Origin: JANRKF01 sp033763575
Lineage (GTDB): Bacteria; Pseudomonadota; Alphaproteobacteria; Rickettsiales; SXRF01
Reading direction: 5' to 3'
DNA length: 64,000 nucleotides
Assembly: GCA_033763575.1 (NCBI GenBank)
Contig: JANRKF010000011.1
Coordinates: forward strand, 62,001-126,000
Every line of letters begins with the position of its first letter. Positions within the stretch are counted from its first letter, which is position 1. The notes below the pieces were generated by a model, which saw nothing but the letters and a program-made list of their open reading frames with translations, did no database searches and was not told the origin of the DNA. Of the stretch, positions 8,757-18,215 are shown one piece after another. A program made the position numbers and the translations under genes.

Positions 8757-11700
8757 ATCGATCTGCGGACGCGTGAGAACAACACATAAAAGGTCGGCAC
8801 CACGAACAGCGTCATGAGCGTGCCGAAGCTCATGCCGCCGACCAGCACCCAGCCGATCGCCTGGCGGGATTCTGCGCCGGCGCCGCTTGCGATCGCCAGC
8901 GGCAACGCGCCGAGCACGGTGGCAGCGGTGGTCATCAAAATAGGCCGCAGGCGGATGGAGGCGGATTCGATAATCGCCCGTTGCTTGCTGCGTCCGCGCT
9001 CCTGCAATTGGTTGGCGAATTCCACCATCATGATGCCATGCTTGCTGATAAGCCCGACCAGCGCGATCAGCCCGATCTGGCTATAGACATTGAGGGTGCC
9101 GCCGGTCAGGCGCATGGTCAGTAGCGCGCCTGCCATGGCCAGCGGTACGGTAAGCAGGATAATCAGCGGATCGATGAAACTTTCAAACTGTGCAGCGAGC
9201 ACCAGGTAAATAAACAGGATCGCCAGCAAAAAGGTGAGGGCCAGGCTGGCGCTTGACTCTTTGAATTCACGCGATTCACCATTATAATCGAGCCGCGCAT
9301 CGGGCGCGATTTTCTTCACCAGCTTTTCGACATAATCGAGCGCTTGACCGGTGGTGTAGCCGGGTGCGAGGTTCGCCTTGATGGTGACGGCGCGCAGCTT
9401 GTCGAAATGGTTGAGTTCGCGTGGGGCGACACCTTCGCTAAGCGTCACCAGATTGGAAAGCTGTATCAGTTTTCCGCTCGTGCTTCGGACAAAAATCGTA
9501 TCGATATCGTGTGGTCTCGTGCGTTCGTCATCTTCGACCTGCACCATCACGTCATATTGCTCATTGCCGCGCTTGAAGCGGGTGACCTGCCTGCTTCCGA
9601 GCAATGACTCCAGCGTGCGCCCGACCGTTTCGACGTTCACGCCCATCGAGGCCGCCTTGTCGCGGTTGATATCCACCCGCAGCTCCGGCTTGTTGAGTTT
9701 CAGGTCGGAATCCGGCGCGAGAATACGCGGATTTTCGGCCAGCCCTTCCATGATTTTATTGGTCATTTCATCAAGCTCTTCATAGGTGCCGGTGGCCTGA
9801 ATAATCACTTCCACCGGCTGGCTGCGCGCACCCTGTCCCAGCGATGGCGGCGTGATCGGAAAATTGAGTGTACCGGGAATGCCGCCGAACATTTTGCCGC
9901 CGAGCTCAGCGGCGATTTCCATCGAGCTGCGGCTGCGTTCATCCCATGGCGAGAGGCCGAGCACCGAAAATGTCTGGGTGACGAAAGGAAAGCCGACCGC
10001 TACGAAATTCCACTGCGCTTCCGGCATCGACTGCATAATCGCTTCCATTTTTTTGGCGTAGGCGTCGGAATATTCGATGGTGGCGCCTTCCGGTGCAATG
10101 CCGATACCGAAAATAATCCCGCGATCTTCCCGTGGTGAAAGCTCGGAAGGGGCGGTGGAAAACAAGAACGCCGTCAGCGCCACCACGCCTGCGGCGATCG
10201 CGGCGATCAATATCTTCTTGGTGCTCAGCCGGTTGAGGACACGCTCATAATGTATGTCGAGCGCATGCAGGAACACGTCGATGGCATGCGACCAGCGGGC
10301 CTCTTTCTTCTTATGCTGTACGGAAAGAATGCGCGAACACATCATCGGTGTCAGCGTGAGCGCCACTATGCCGGAGACGAGGACGGCCCCGGCCAGCGTG
10401 AACGCGAACTCGACGAAAAGCTTGCCGGTGCGCCCCGGCGTGAAGCCGATGGGGGCGAACACGGCGGCGAGTGTCATCGTCATTGCCAGCACCGCAAAGC
10501 TGATTTCACGCACGCCTTTCACCGCCGCGTGGATACGGTCCATGCCTTCTTCCATATGGCGGTAGATATTTTCGAGCACGACGATGGCATCATCCACCAC
10601 CAGCCCGATGGCAATTACCAGCGCCAGAAGGGTGAGGGTGTTGATCGAAAAATCGAACGCATACATCATCCCCAGCGCGCCGATCAGCGAAATCGGGATG
10701 GTGACGAGCGGAATAAGCGTCGCACGCACCGAGCGCAGGAAAAAGAAAATCACCACCATCACGAATGCCACCGCTTCCAGGATAGTTTTCTGCACCGCCT
10801 GCAGCGATTCGCGGATGAACACCGAGGAGTCATAGGCTTTTTCGATCTTCATGCCGTCGGGCAGGATCTTGGCGATTTCGGGTAAGGCGGTATTGATGGC
10901 GTCGGAAATCTCGATTGGGTTCGCCACCGATTGCTTGATGACGCCGAGCGCGATGGTGCTTTTATTATTGAAGCGTGCGATCTCGCGGTCTTCCTTCGGT
11001 CCGTATTCCACCCGCGCCACATCGCGCACCCGCACCAGATGCCCGTTATCGGCGTTGCGGATGATGATGTTGTTAAACTGCTCCGGCGTGTTAAGGTCGG
11101 TGCGCGACAGCACGGTGAATTCGCGCTTGCTGCTTTCGATACGCCCCGCCGGGATCTCGACATTTTGTGAACGTAGCGCCGCTTCCACATCCTGGGTGGT
11201 AATGCCGAACGCCGCCATGCGGTCACTCGACAGCCAGATGCGCATGGCATATTCACGCTCGGCGAACAGCCGCACGTCCGACACGCCGGGCAGCGTCTGG
11301 ATACGGTCTTTGACCACGACGCGGGCGAATTCGCTGACTTCCAGCGCGTCATGCTTGGTGGAGTTGAGCGACAGCCAGATGATCGGCTGCGCGTCGGCCT
11401 CCTGCTTGGAAACGATCGGCTCATCGATCTCGTCGGGTAGCTTGCCGCGCACCCGGCCGACGCGGTCGCGCACGTCGGAGGCGGCGTCATCGGCATTGCG
11501 GTCGAGCTTGAAGGTCACCGTGATCTGGCTGGATTCCGAGCGGCTGATCGAGCGGATAAAATCGATGCCTTCGATGCCAGAGAGCGAATCCTCCAGCGGC
11601 TTGGTGATCTGCGTTTCGATCACTTTCGCCGAGGCGCCGGGATAGGTGGTTTCGACATTGATGACCGGCACGTCGATATTTGGATATTCGCGCACGGTCA

Positions 11701-11794
11701 GGCGGTCGTAACAAACCAGGCCAAGTAAAATAATAATCAGGTTGAGGACGATCGCAAGGACGGGGCGCTTGATGCATATTTCCGGAAGCGTCAC
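8711..11794 (-). CDS. RND multidrug efflux transporter (AcrB/HAE1 type)
   Basis: The 1027-residue inner-membrane pump uses the proton gradient to expel drugs or other hydrophobic compounds with a fusion protein and an outer-membrane channel. The start TLPEICIKRPVLAIVLNLIIILLG is the first transmembrane segment of HAE1 pumps. The paired aspartates of the proton relay are seen in IAIGLVVDDAIVVLENIYRHME, and the second six-helix block is at the C-terminus (LTFLLAILFIYLVLAAQFESF). The start is GTG at 11794, overlapping the fusion protein's TGA as GTGA. No TolC-like channel gene lies nearby, so an unlinked one is probably shared. Confidence 0.95.
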   Translation of the reverse strand: MTLPEICIKRPVLAIVLNLIIILLGLVCYDRLTVREYPNIDVPVINVETTYPGASAKVIETQITKPLEDSLSGIEGIDFIRSISRSESSQITVTFKLDRNADDAASDVRDRVGRVRGKLPDEIDEPIVSKQEADAQPIIWLSLNSTKHDALEVSEFARVVVKDRIQTLPGVSDVRLFAEREYAMRIWLSSDRMAAFGITTQDVEAALRSQNVEIPAGRIESSKREFTVLSRTDLNTPEQFNNIIIRNADNGHLVRVRDVARVEYGPKEDREIARFNNKSTIALGVIKQSVANPIEISDAINTALPEIAKILPDGMKIEKAYDSSVFIRESLQAVQKTILEAVAFVMVVIFFFLRSVRATLIPLVTIPISLIGALGMMYAFDFSINTLTLLALVIAIGLVVDDAIVVLENIYRHMEEGMDRIHAAVKGVREISFAVLAMTMTLAAVFAPIGFTPGRTGKLFVEFAFTLAGAVLVSGIVALTLTPMMCSRILSVQHKKKEARWSHAIDVFLHALDIHYERVLNRLSTKKILIAAIAAGVVALTAFLFSTAPSELSPREDRGIIFGIGIAPEGATIEYSDAYAKKMEAIMQSMPEAQWNFVAVGFPFVTQTFSVLGLSPWDERSRSSMEIAAELGGKMFGGIPGTLNFPITPPSLGQGARSQPVEVIIQATGTYEELDEMTNKIMEGLAENPRILAPDSDLKLNKPELRVDINRDKAASMGVNVETVGRTLESLLGSRQVTRFKRGNEQYDVMVQVEDDERTRPHDIDTIFVRSTSGKLIQLSNLVTLSEGVAPRELNHFDKLRAVTIKANLAPGYTTGQALDYVEKLVKKIAPDARLDYNGESREFKESSASLALTFLLAILFIYLVLAAQFESFIDPLIILLTVPLAMAGALLTMRLTGGTLNVYSQIGLIALVGLISKHGIMMVEFANQLQERGRSKQRAIIESASIRLRPILMTTAATVLGALPLAIASGAGAESRQAIGWVLVGGMSFGTLMTLFVVPTFYVLFSRVRRSIQIDENKLLNSETTD

Positions 11795-12867
11795 TTGGCC
11801 GCCCCATCGGTTGGTGCAAGCGTATAGACAACGTCGGCGCCGTCACGCAGCTTCAAATGTCCGGCGGTGACCACGATGTCGTTCGCGGTAAGCCCCTTGA
11901 CGATTTCCACTTCGCCATTCCTGTGCTCACCGACCGTCACCGGCACGGTCTCGACTTTATTTTCTTTATTCACCAGCAGGACAAAATTGTTGTTGCCGCG
12001 TGGCACGATCGCCGGTTCGGGCACAAACAGCGCCTTATCGCGATTGGCGGTAATGACCGAGATATGCGCAAACAGGCCCGGTTTCAGCGCGTTATCGTCG
12101 TTGGGGATCAGTGCGCGGAGTGTAATATTGCGGCTGCTGGCATCGATCTGCGGGTCGAGCGCATAAATGCTTCCGACAAAATCGCGTCCGGCCAGCGCAT
12201 CCACCTGCACATTGATTTTCTGGCCGACGGCTACGATGCGCGTGGCATTTTCTGGTAGGGTGAATTCGATTTTCATCGGATTTTTGCTTTGGAATGTAGC
12301 GATATCCTGCCCGGCACTTACCACATCGCCGGGGCTGATATGCCGCAGCCCCATCACCCCGTCGAACGGTGCGGTGATGCGGGTTTTATCGAGCTTCGCC
12401 TTTGCCAGGTCCACCTGCGCCTGCGCTACGTTGAGAGTTGCCGCCATATTATCGTAATTACTTACCGTGCCCGCGCCTTTTTCTTTGAGCAGTTTGGCGC
12501 GGCTGTAACTCACGCGGGCGAGGTTGAGCGCAGCCTCTGCCTGTTTCAGTTCGGCGGCGAGTATACGGTCATCAAGGCTTACCAGCACCGTATCTTTTTT
12601 CGCGAAGGCGCCCTCGGCGGCGTGGATGGCTTCGATGCGCCCGTCGATTTCGGGCCGCAGCATCAGCGATTCATTGGCCTTGAGCGTGCCGACTGTGGTA
12701 AGCGCCACCGCCAGCTTGCCTTCGCGCACCTGCGCCGCTTCGATCGGAATACCGCTGGGCGGCGCTCCTTTCGCAGGCTCTTCTTTGGCAGCGGATGCAA
12801 AATGCTGGTAACCGAAAACGCCGGCAGCGAACAAACCCACAATAACGAGTAATGATGGAATGCGCAT
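11791..12867 (-). CDS. RND efflux membrane fusion protein (HlyD/AcrA family)
   Basis: The 358-residue periplasmic adaptor has a hydrophobic anchor (IPSLLVIVGLFAAGVFGY), two lipoyl half-motifs (LRPEIDGRIEAIHAAEGAFAKKD and DGVMGLRHISPGDVV) flanking a short helical hairpin, a beta-barrel part and a membrane-proximal domain. The open frame extends to 12978, but ATG 12867 (MRIPSLL) has AAGGGTGTT before it and begins with a proper anchor, so I use it. It is the first gene of the pump pair, and its stop overlaps the pump's GTG. The mature protein resembles fusion proteins that partner MexF- or MdtB-like pumps. Confidence 0.92.
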   Translation of the reverse strand: MRIPSLLVIVGLFAAGVFGYQHFASAAKEEPAKGAPPSGIPIEAAQVREGKLAVALTTVGTLKANESLMLRPEIDGRIEAIHAAEGAFAKKDTVLVSLDDRILAAELKQAEAALNLARVSYSRAKLLKEKGAGTVSNYDNMAATLNVAQAQVDLAKAKLDKTRITAPFDGVMGLRHISPGDVVSAGQDIATFQSKNPMKIEFTLPENATRIVAVGQKINVQVDALAGRDFVGSIYALDPQIDASSRNITLRALIPNDDNALKPGLFAHISVITANRDKALFVPEPAIVPRGNNNFVLLVNKENKVETVPVTVGEHRNGEVEIVKGLTANDIVVTAGHLKLRDGADVVYTLAPTDGAAK

Positions 12868-12934
12868 AACACCCTTGATGATGACGCTAAAATAAGCAGA
12901 AACGCACCCTAGCGCAACTATATTAACGATTCCT

Positions 12935-13714
12935 CTATAGCGCCGGTTTATCCGGTAATTTGGCAAAGAAAAAATCACCCAGCGCGTTGGGCAGCGAGGT
13001 CAGCCACCAAAGCGGCAGGTAGAGGCTGAGCGGGAAGGCGATGCGCCCTTTGTTTTTAGCAAGCCCTATGGCGATAATGCGGGCGGCTTTGTCGGCGCTC
13101 ATCAACAGCGGCATATGATAGGGGTTGACGTCGGTCAGCGGCGTTTTGATGAAGCCGGGGCAGACGACATTGACCCGCACCCCGGCACGCGCAAGCCATC
13201 CGCGCAGTCCCTCGCCATACACCCGCACCCATGCCTTGCTGGCGCTGTAGGCGGGAGAGCTCGGCAGGCCACGGATACCGGCAAGCGAGCTGATCAGCGC
13301 GATCTGCCCGCGCCCGCGGGCGATCATACGCGGGATGAGGGGGGAGATGGTGTTGACCACCCCGTCGATATTGGTGGCGAAAATATGGCGGGCCTGGTCG
13401 GCTTTTTCCTCGCCGCCGCCGATACCCGCCGAGATGCCGGCATTGGCGATGACAAGGTCGATCGGCGTTTCATTGTCGATGGATTCCAGCCATTGCTGCA
13501 TGGCGGCGACATTGGTGACATCGATTGCCGCCACCCGCACGCTGGCCCCCAATTCTTCGCATAAGCCGGCGGTTTGCGCCAATCTTCCCTCATTGCGTCC
13601 CGATAAATACAGGGTTATGCCTGGCCGTGCGTAATACACAGCCAGTGCCGATCCTAGCCCGCTGGAAGCGCCTGTAATGACGATATTTTTAGCTGTGTGG
13701 TCTGCGAGCTTCAT
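12935..13714 (-). CDS. Short-chain dehydrogenase/reductase
   Basis: This 259-residue Rossmann-fold oxidoreductase has the nucleotide-binding TGASSGLGSALA (residues 15-26), the NAG motif and the catalytic YSASK about residue 160, followed by VCPGFIKTPLT. A C-terminal hydrophobic patch (LSLYLPLWWLTSLPNALGDFFF) suggests membrane association, as in SDRs acting on lipid or retinol-like substrates. The substrate cannot be told from sequence. It lies 67 bp upstream of the fusion protein on the same strand and may or may not share its promoter. Confidence 0.88.
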   Translation of the reverse strand: MKLADHTAKNIVITGASSGLGSALAVYYARPGITLYLSGRNEGRLAQTAGLCEELGASVRVAAIDVTNVAAMQQWLESIDNETPIDLVIANAGISAGIGGGEEKADQARHIFATNIDGVVNTISPLIPRMIARGRGQIALISSLAGIRGLPSSPAYSASKAWVRVYGEGLRGWLARAGVRVNVVCPGFIKTPLTDVNPYHMPLLMSADKAARIIAIGLAKNKGRIAFPLSLYLPLWWLTSLPNALGDFFFAKLPDKPAL

Positions 13715-13806
13715 AAAATTGTAATAAATGTTTGATATGATGAGTTCAATAGCTAGGGGGAAAAGAAGAGTTTATAAACAACAAAAAAGAAAGCGGATGA
13801 CATCTT

Positions 13807-14352
13807 ATGAGTAAGAAAAAATCGGTATGCGTGTTTTGTGGCGCATCCAATTCGGTAGCTAAAAAATTCCTCGATATCGGTGCAGAGTTCGGGAACTTGT
13901 TGGCCAAGCGCGACATCACGCTGGTCTATGGTGGCGGCGATTGTGGGATTATGGGCGCGGTGGCGAATTCCACCATGAAAAACGGCGGGCATGTGACGGG
14001 TGTGTTCCCGGTATCGCTCCGCAATATTGAAAACGAGCACCAGTCGCTCACGGAAATCATCATCGTCAACACCATGCATGAGCGCAAACAACTGATGTTT
14101 GAACGTTCCGATGCCTTCATCGTTTTTCCCGGCGGCTTCGGCACCATGGATGAAATGTTCGAGATTCTTACCTGGAAACAGTTGCTCTTGCATGAAAAAG
14201 AAATCGTGATTTTCAACTATCAGGGCTATTGGGATCCGCTGATCGCGCTGATGCACAGCATTATCGAAAACGGTTTCGCCAAGCCTGAAACCGCCACCTA
14301 TTTCCATGTGGTGACCGAGCTTGAACAAATTATTGATGTGCTGGGATATTGA
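13807..14352 (+). CDS. LOG family protein (TIGR00730, putative phosphoribohydrolase)
   Basis: The 181-residue product belongs to the family once annotated as lysine decarboxylase and now known to cleave the N-glycosidic bond of nucleoside 5'-monophosphates (cytokinin-activating LOG enzymes and bacterial relatives). The hallmark PGGFGTMDEMFE (PGGxGTxxE) and the upstream MHERKQLM are both present, as is the nucleotide-binding LVYGGGDCGIMGAVA. The bacterial physiological substrate is usually unknown. It stands alone, divergent from the SDR, and is followed by two GC-rich hairpins. Confidence 0.9.
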   Translation: MSKKKSVCVFCGASNSVAKKFLDIGAEFGNLLAKRDITLVYGGGDCGIMGAVANSTMKNGGHVTGVFPVSLRNIENEHQSLTEIIIVNTMHERKQLMFERSDAFIVFPGGFGTMDEMFEILTWKQLLLHEKEIVIFNYQGYWDPLIALMHSIIENGFAKPETATYFHVVTELEQIIDVLGY

Positions 14353-14355
14353 CAA

Positions 14356-14418
14356 GCCCCGCCGAATGGCGGGGTCCGGATACATATAACAACCAGACCC
14401 CGCAACAAGTGCGGGGCT
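14356..14418. repeat. Pair of REP-like GC hairpins between convergent genes
   Basis: Two inverted repeats stand about 20 bp apart. GCCCCGCC (14356-14363) pairs with GGCGGGG (14368-14374) around GAAT. ACCCCGC (14397-14403) pairs with GCGGGGC (14411-14417) around AACAAGT. They lie between the stops of the LOG gene and the O-methyltransferase and could act as a bidirectional transcription barrier. The second hairpin matches copies near 23295, 25203, 26476 and 58434. Confidence 0.8.
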
Positions 14419-14420
14419 AA

Positions 14421-15074
14421 TCAAAACAACTTCACCGCCACCGTCATTCCTTCCTGCGTCGGTATCATGATGGAAAAATAGCGCGAGCTGTCGGCCAGGC
14501 GCTCGTTGAAGCGGCGCATATTTTCCCAGGTAGTGGGGGCGATATCGTCGGGTGCGGAATCCTTCGCCACCATACCGAACAGCAGGGTATTATCGGCGAT
14601 GATGAGGCCACCCGTGCGCACATTCACCTCCGCCCAGTCGAGATAATCGTTATAGTGAATTTTATCGGCATCGATAAACGCCATGTCGAACGGGCCTTTG
14701 TCCGAAAGTGTTGGTAGTGTGGTGCGCGCATCGCCCTCGATCATGGTAATGCGGTCACGCACTTCGCAATTCGCGAAAAATTGCCGGGCCAGCGCGATAT
14801 GTGTATCATCCTTATTGAGGGTGTAAAGATGCCCGTCTTCAGGCAGGGCGCGGGCCATCCAGATCGCCGAATAGCCAGCGAGCGTGCCGATCTCGACGAT
14901 CGTCTTGACCCCATAGAGCCCGATGAAAAGCTGCAACAGCTTGCCTTCTTCCGGTCCCACCTGCATGGCGATGTCGCGCTTGGCGAGCGTTTCGTCGATC
15001 AATTGCAGCAACGCGTCTTGCGGCGCGTAGAGACTCCGGATATAGTCGAGGTTGGGAGAATTCGTTTTCGGCAT
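14421..15074 (-). CDS. SAM-dependent O-methyltransferase (family 3, CCoAOMT-like)
   Basis: The 217-residue product matches the class I O-methyltransferase family of caffeoyl-CoA and catechol methyltransferases. It has VEIGTLAGYSAIWMARALP (SAM motif I), MAFIDADKIHYNDYLDW (metal-binding aspartate region) and GGLIIADNTLLFG (metal-binding DN). These are the residues that hold a divalent metal and the catechol-like substrate. The open frame extends upstream, but the start MPKTNSPNLD at 15074 fits the family and avoids recJ, which starts only 18 bp away on the other strand. The substrate is unknown. Confidence 0.9.
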   Translation of the reverse strand: MPKTNSPNLDYIRSLYAPQDALLQLIDETLAKRDIAMQVGPEEGKLLQLFIGLYGVKTIVEIGTLAGYSAIWMARALPEDGHLYTLNKDDTHIALARQFFANCEVRDRITMIEGDARTTLPTLSDKGPFDMAFIDADKIHYNDYLDWAEVNVRTGGLIIADNTLLFGMVAKDSAPDDIAPTTWENMRRFNERLADSSRYFSIMIPTQEGMTVAVKLF

Positions 15075-15092
15075 ATCCGGGACGTGTAGCAC

Positions 15093-16871
15093 ATGTTGGA
15101 CGTAGAAGACAATATCGCAGAAAAACTTTCTGTCTCCGGCCGCACATGGCAGTTGCGCGAGGCCGAGTTGCGGCAGGTGATGGCGATATCGCAGCAGCAC
15201 GGCCTGTCGCAGAATCTGGCGCAATTGCTGGTGGTGCGTGGCGTGGCGCTGGAAGATGTCGAGGATTTCCTAAACCCTTCCCTGAAGAATTCCCTGCCCG
15301 ATCCTTCGCATCTGCTGGATATGGATAAGGCGGTGGCGCGCATTGCGCAGGCGATCAACGCCCGGGAAACCATTGCCATCTGGGGCGATTACGATGTCGA
15401 TGGCGCAACCTCCTCGGCCTTGCTCCGCCGTTATTTCCGGGCGCTCGGCATGGAGCCGCTGGTCCATATTCCCGACCGGATGAAAGAAGGTTACGGCCTG
15501 AATGCGCCGGGCCTGCTGGCCTTGCGCGCGCGGGGCGCTGCGCTTGCCATCTCGGTGGATTCCGGCACGCTCTCCTTCGAGCCGATTGAAAAAGCGGTGG
15601 AGGCGGGTCTCGATGTGATCGTCGTCGACCACCATCTGGGTGAGGCGAAGCGCCCCAAGGCCTGCGCACTGGTTAACCCCAACCGTCTCGACGAAACCTC
15701 GCCGCATCGCCATCTGGCGGCGGTGGGTGTCGCCTTTTTACTGCTGGTGGCGCTCAATAAAAAACTGCGCGAAGAAGGTTTTTTTACCGACATCAAGGAG
15801 CCCGATCTCCGGCAATGGCTGGATATCGTGGCGCTCGGCACGATCTGCGATGTAGTGCCGCTGGTGGGTGTCAACCGGGCGCTGGTAGCGCAAGGCCTCA
15901 AAGTGATGGGCGGGCGCGGCAATGTCGGCATGCGTGCAGTTATGGATGCGGCGGGACTCGATGAACGCCCCGGCGTCTATCATGCCGGTTATGTCATCGG
16001 GCCGCGCATCAATGCCGGCGGCCGCGTCGGGAAATCCGATCTCGGCGTGCACCTGCTCTCCACCGAAGACCCGGCGGAGGCGGTGCGCATCGCCCATGAG
16101 CTCAACCAGTATAACGCCGAACGCAAGGCCATCGAATCGCTCATCCAGCAGGAGGCCGATGCGCTCGCCGATGCGATGGATGACTCGTTTCCCATTATGG
16201 TGGTGGCGGGAAAGGGCTGGCATTCGGGCGTCATCGGCATTGTCGCCGGCAGGCTCAAGGAGCGTTTCCGCAAGCCCGTGGCGGTGATCGGTATTGAAGG
16301 CGGCATCGGCAAGGCATCGGCCCGTTCCGTATCCGGAATGGATTTTGGGGCAGCGGTGATTGCTGCAAAAGAGGAGGGGCTGTTGCTCGCCGGGGGCGGC
16401 CATGCCATGGCGGCGGGGTTCACGGTCGCTGAAGAAAAAATTCCAGCGCTCACCGAATTCTTATGCACGCGCCTTTCGTCGCAGGTGCATCATCTCGCAC
16501 GCGAGCACATCATGCCGGTCGATCTTGCGCTTTCCATCGGCGGCGCCACGCCGGAAACGGCGATGGAAATTGAAAAAATGGGGCCGTTCGGACAGGGTAA
16601 TTTTTCGGTGCGGGTGATGCTGCAATCGGTGGTGAACCTGCGGCCGGAGCGGGTGGGCGAGCATCATGTTAAAACACTGCTTACCCATCGCAGCAGCAAT
16701 GCCAAACTCTCGGCCATCGCTTTTCGTTGTGCTGAAAATCCGCTCGGTCAGGCGATTTTGAATTCGCGTGGTCAGGAAATTGATGTGGTGGGTCAACTCA
16801 GGTTGCAAGAATGGCAGGGCAGGCCGCAGATGAGCCTGATGATTGAAGATATCCGGCTAGGCGGGCAATAA
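15093..16871 (+). CDS. recJ: Single-stranded-DNA-specific exonuclease RecJ
   Basis: RecJ degrades single-stranded DNA 5' to 3' in RecF-pathway recombination and mismatch or base-excision repair. The 592-residue product carries the DHH-family metal motifs IWGDYDVDGATSSALL and VVDHHLGEAK, the DIVALGTICDVVPLVGVNR motif, and the DHHA1 end (LLLAGGGHAMAAGFTV). A C-terminal OB-like domain follows. The start at 15093 leaves an 18-bp gap to the divergent methyltransferase, so promoters must lie inside coding sequence. The 3' end overlaps the convergent astB by 15 bp. Confidence 0.95.
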   Translation: MLDVEDNIAEKLSVSGRTWQLREAELRQVMAISQQHGLSQNLAQLLVVRGVALEDVEDFLNPSLKNSLPDPSHLLDMDKAVARIAQAINARETIAIWGDYDVDGATSSALLRRYFRALGMEPLVHIPDRMKEGYGLNAPGLLALRARGAALAISVDSGTLSFEPIEKAVEAGLDVIVVDHHLGEAKRPKACALVNPNRLDETSPHRHLAAVGVAFLLLVALNKKLREEGFFTDIKEPDLRQWLDIVALGTICDVVPLVGVNRALVAQGLKVMGGRGNVGMRAVMDAAGLDERPGVYHAGYVIGPRINAGGRVGKSDLGVHLLSTEDPAEAVRIAHELNQYNAERKAIESLIQQEADALADAMDDSFPIMVVAGKGWHSGVIGIVAGRLKERFRKPVAVIGIEGGIGKASARSVSGMDFGAAVIAAKEEGLLLAGGGHAMAAGFTVAEEKIPALTEFLCTRLSSQVHHLAREHIMPVDLALSIGGATPETAMEIEKMGPFGQGNFSVRVMLQSVVNLRPERVGEHHVKTLLTHRSSNAKLSAIAFRCAENPLGQAILNSRGQEIDVVGQLRLQEWQGRPQMSLMIEDIRLGGQ

Positions 16872-18215
16872 ATCGAGGCCGAGGCAGATGCCGAGCGCCT
16901 GCAGGCTATCTCGGCAGCGGCGGTAGAGCTCGTAATTAATGTGCACGCTGCTTAGTTTTTCGGGGTAGTTGCGGCGCACGGTTTCCTCGATGCTTCCGAT
17001 CATCGATGCATTCACCAGCACGCGGTTATGTGCGCGCATGGCGCTAAGCTGTGCTTCGTCCATCAACACGCGCAATCGCAGGCAGGCAGGGCCGCCGCCA
17101 TTTTTCATGCTCTGGTGCAAATCGACATGATGAAGCTGCGTAATCGGGTTGCCAGTCTCAAGCGCGATTTTCTCCAGCAGCGCCCAGGCCTTGCCCTCGA
17201 ACAATTCCCTGGTGTCGCTCGGCGCGATCAGCGCCATGCCGCCGCCCGGCAGCGACACGATCTGACTGTTGAAAAAATAAGTGGCGACCGCTTCTTCCAA
17301 TGTCAGTTCCTCGCGGCGGATGACGCGTAAGCTAAGCGCCTGTCCGGTGCGCGCAGCATAGCTCTCCGCGATATAGTCGAGGTCGGCGCTGCCCATGGCG
17401 TAGGCTTCCTCATGCACCAGCAGGAAATATTCATTCGCCACCGCGATGACATCGTTATGAAACACGCCATGCTCAATCGCCGCCGGGTTTTGTTTAATGC
17501 AAATGGCGGCCTCCTCCGCGACATGGTGGCGGGTGATGATTTCCTGCGAGCTGGCGAGCGTCTGCCGCGCCATTTTCGGGTCGCGGGGGCCGCCGTCGGT
17601 GCCATAGACGAACACGTTGAGCCCGACCGCCGCGTGCGATGGCGCGAGGCGCATATGGTTGGCCGCTCCTTCGTCGCGAAAGCCCTGCATGGCATCGAGC
17701 GGCAGGTCGACAATCGCCCGCGGCACATGGGCAAAAATCTGGCGCAGGGTGAGATAGCTGTCGAGCGCTTCGATGCGGCGGTGGAGGTTGGTATGCAAGT
17801 TGGCGACGGTGAGATGCAGGCAGGCATCGTCATTATCCTGCGGCGGCGTGGCGGTGGCGGCATTGGCTACCCACATCGCCGAGCTGGACGACAGCGCTTC
17901 GAGCAGCTCCGGTTTTTCTGCGGCGGCCTGCGCGATGATGCTTTCCTCGTCACCGGAAAAATGTTTTTTGAGTTCTTTCAAATGGGGTCGCAATTGCGGT
18001 GGCAAAATGCCGACGGTAAGACCAAGCGACAAGAGTAGCCGGGCCAGCCCCAACACCTGCAAGGCGGCGTCCATAGGCCGCGAGACACTGCCCTGGTTGG
18101 CGCTGGAAGCGAGATTGTCGGCGGCGAGCCCGCCGTAATTATGGGTGGGTCCGGGAAGACCTATGAAGATGACTTCTGACAATTTATTTGCTAGCTTGGC
18201 GTTCATGGACAGCAT
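16857..18215 (-). CDS. astB: N-succinylarginine dihydrolase AstB
   Basis: AstB hydrolyses N2-succinylarginine to succinylornithine, ammonia and CO2 in the arginine succinyltransferase pathway. The roughly 450-residue product begins VIFIGLPGPTHNYGGLAADN and contains FHNDVIAVANEYFLLVHE and NGGGPACLRLRVL, which carries the catalytic cysteine. I place the start at ATG 18215 because AAGGTG lies a few bases upstream. ATG 18206 and a TTG just ahead of SEVIFIG are alternatives. AstA, AstC and AstD are not in the window. The gene is divergent from the AstE-like deacylase and the two 5' ends overlap. Confidence 0.92.
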   Translation of the reverse strand: MLSMNAKLANKLSEVIFIGLPGPTHNYGGLAADNLASSANQGSVSRPMDAALQVLGLARLLLSLGLTVGILPPQLRPHLKELKKHFSGDEESIIAQAAAEKPELLEALSSSSAMWVANAATATPPQDNDDACLHLTVANLHTNLHRRIEALDSYLTLRQIFAHVPRAIVDLPLDAMQGFRDEGAANHMRLAPSHAAVGLNVFVYGTDGGPRDPKMARQTLASSQEIITRHHVAEEAAICIKQNPAAIEHGVFHNDVIAVANEYFLLVHEEAYAMGSADLDYIAESYAARTGQALSLRVIRREELTLEEAVATYFFNSQIVSLPGGGMALIAPSDTRELFEGKAWALLEKIALETGNPITQLHHVDLHQSMKNGGGPACLRLRVLMDEAQLSAMRAHNRVLVNASMIGSIEETVRRNYPEKLSSVHINYELYRRCRDSLQALGICLGLDLLPA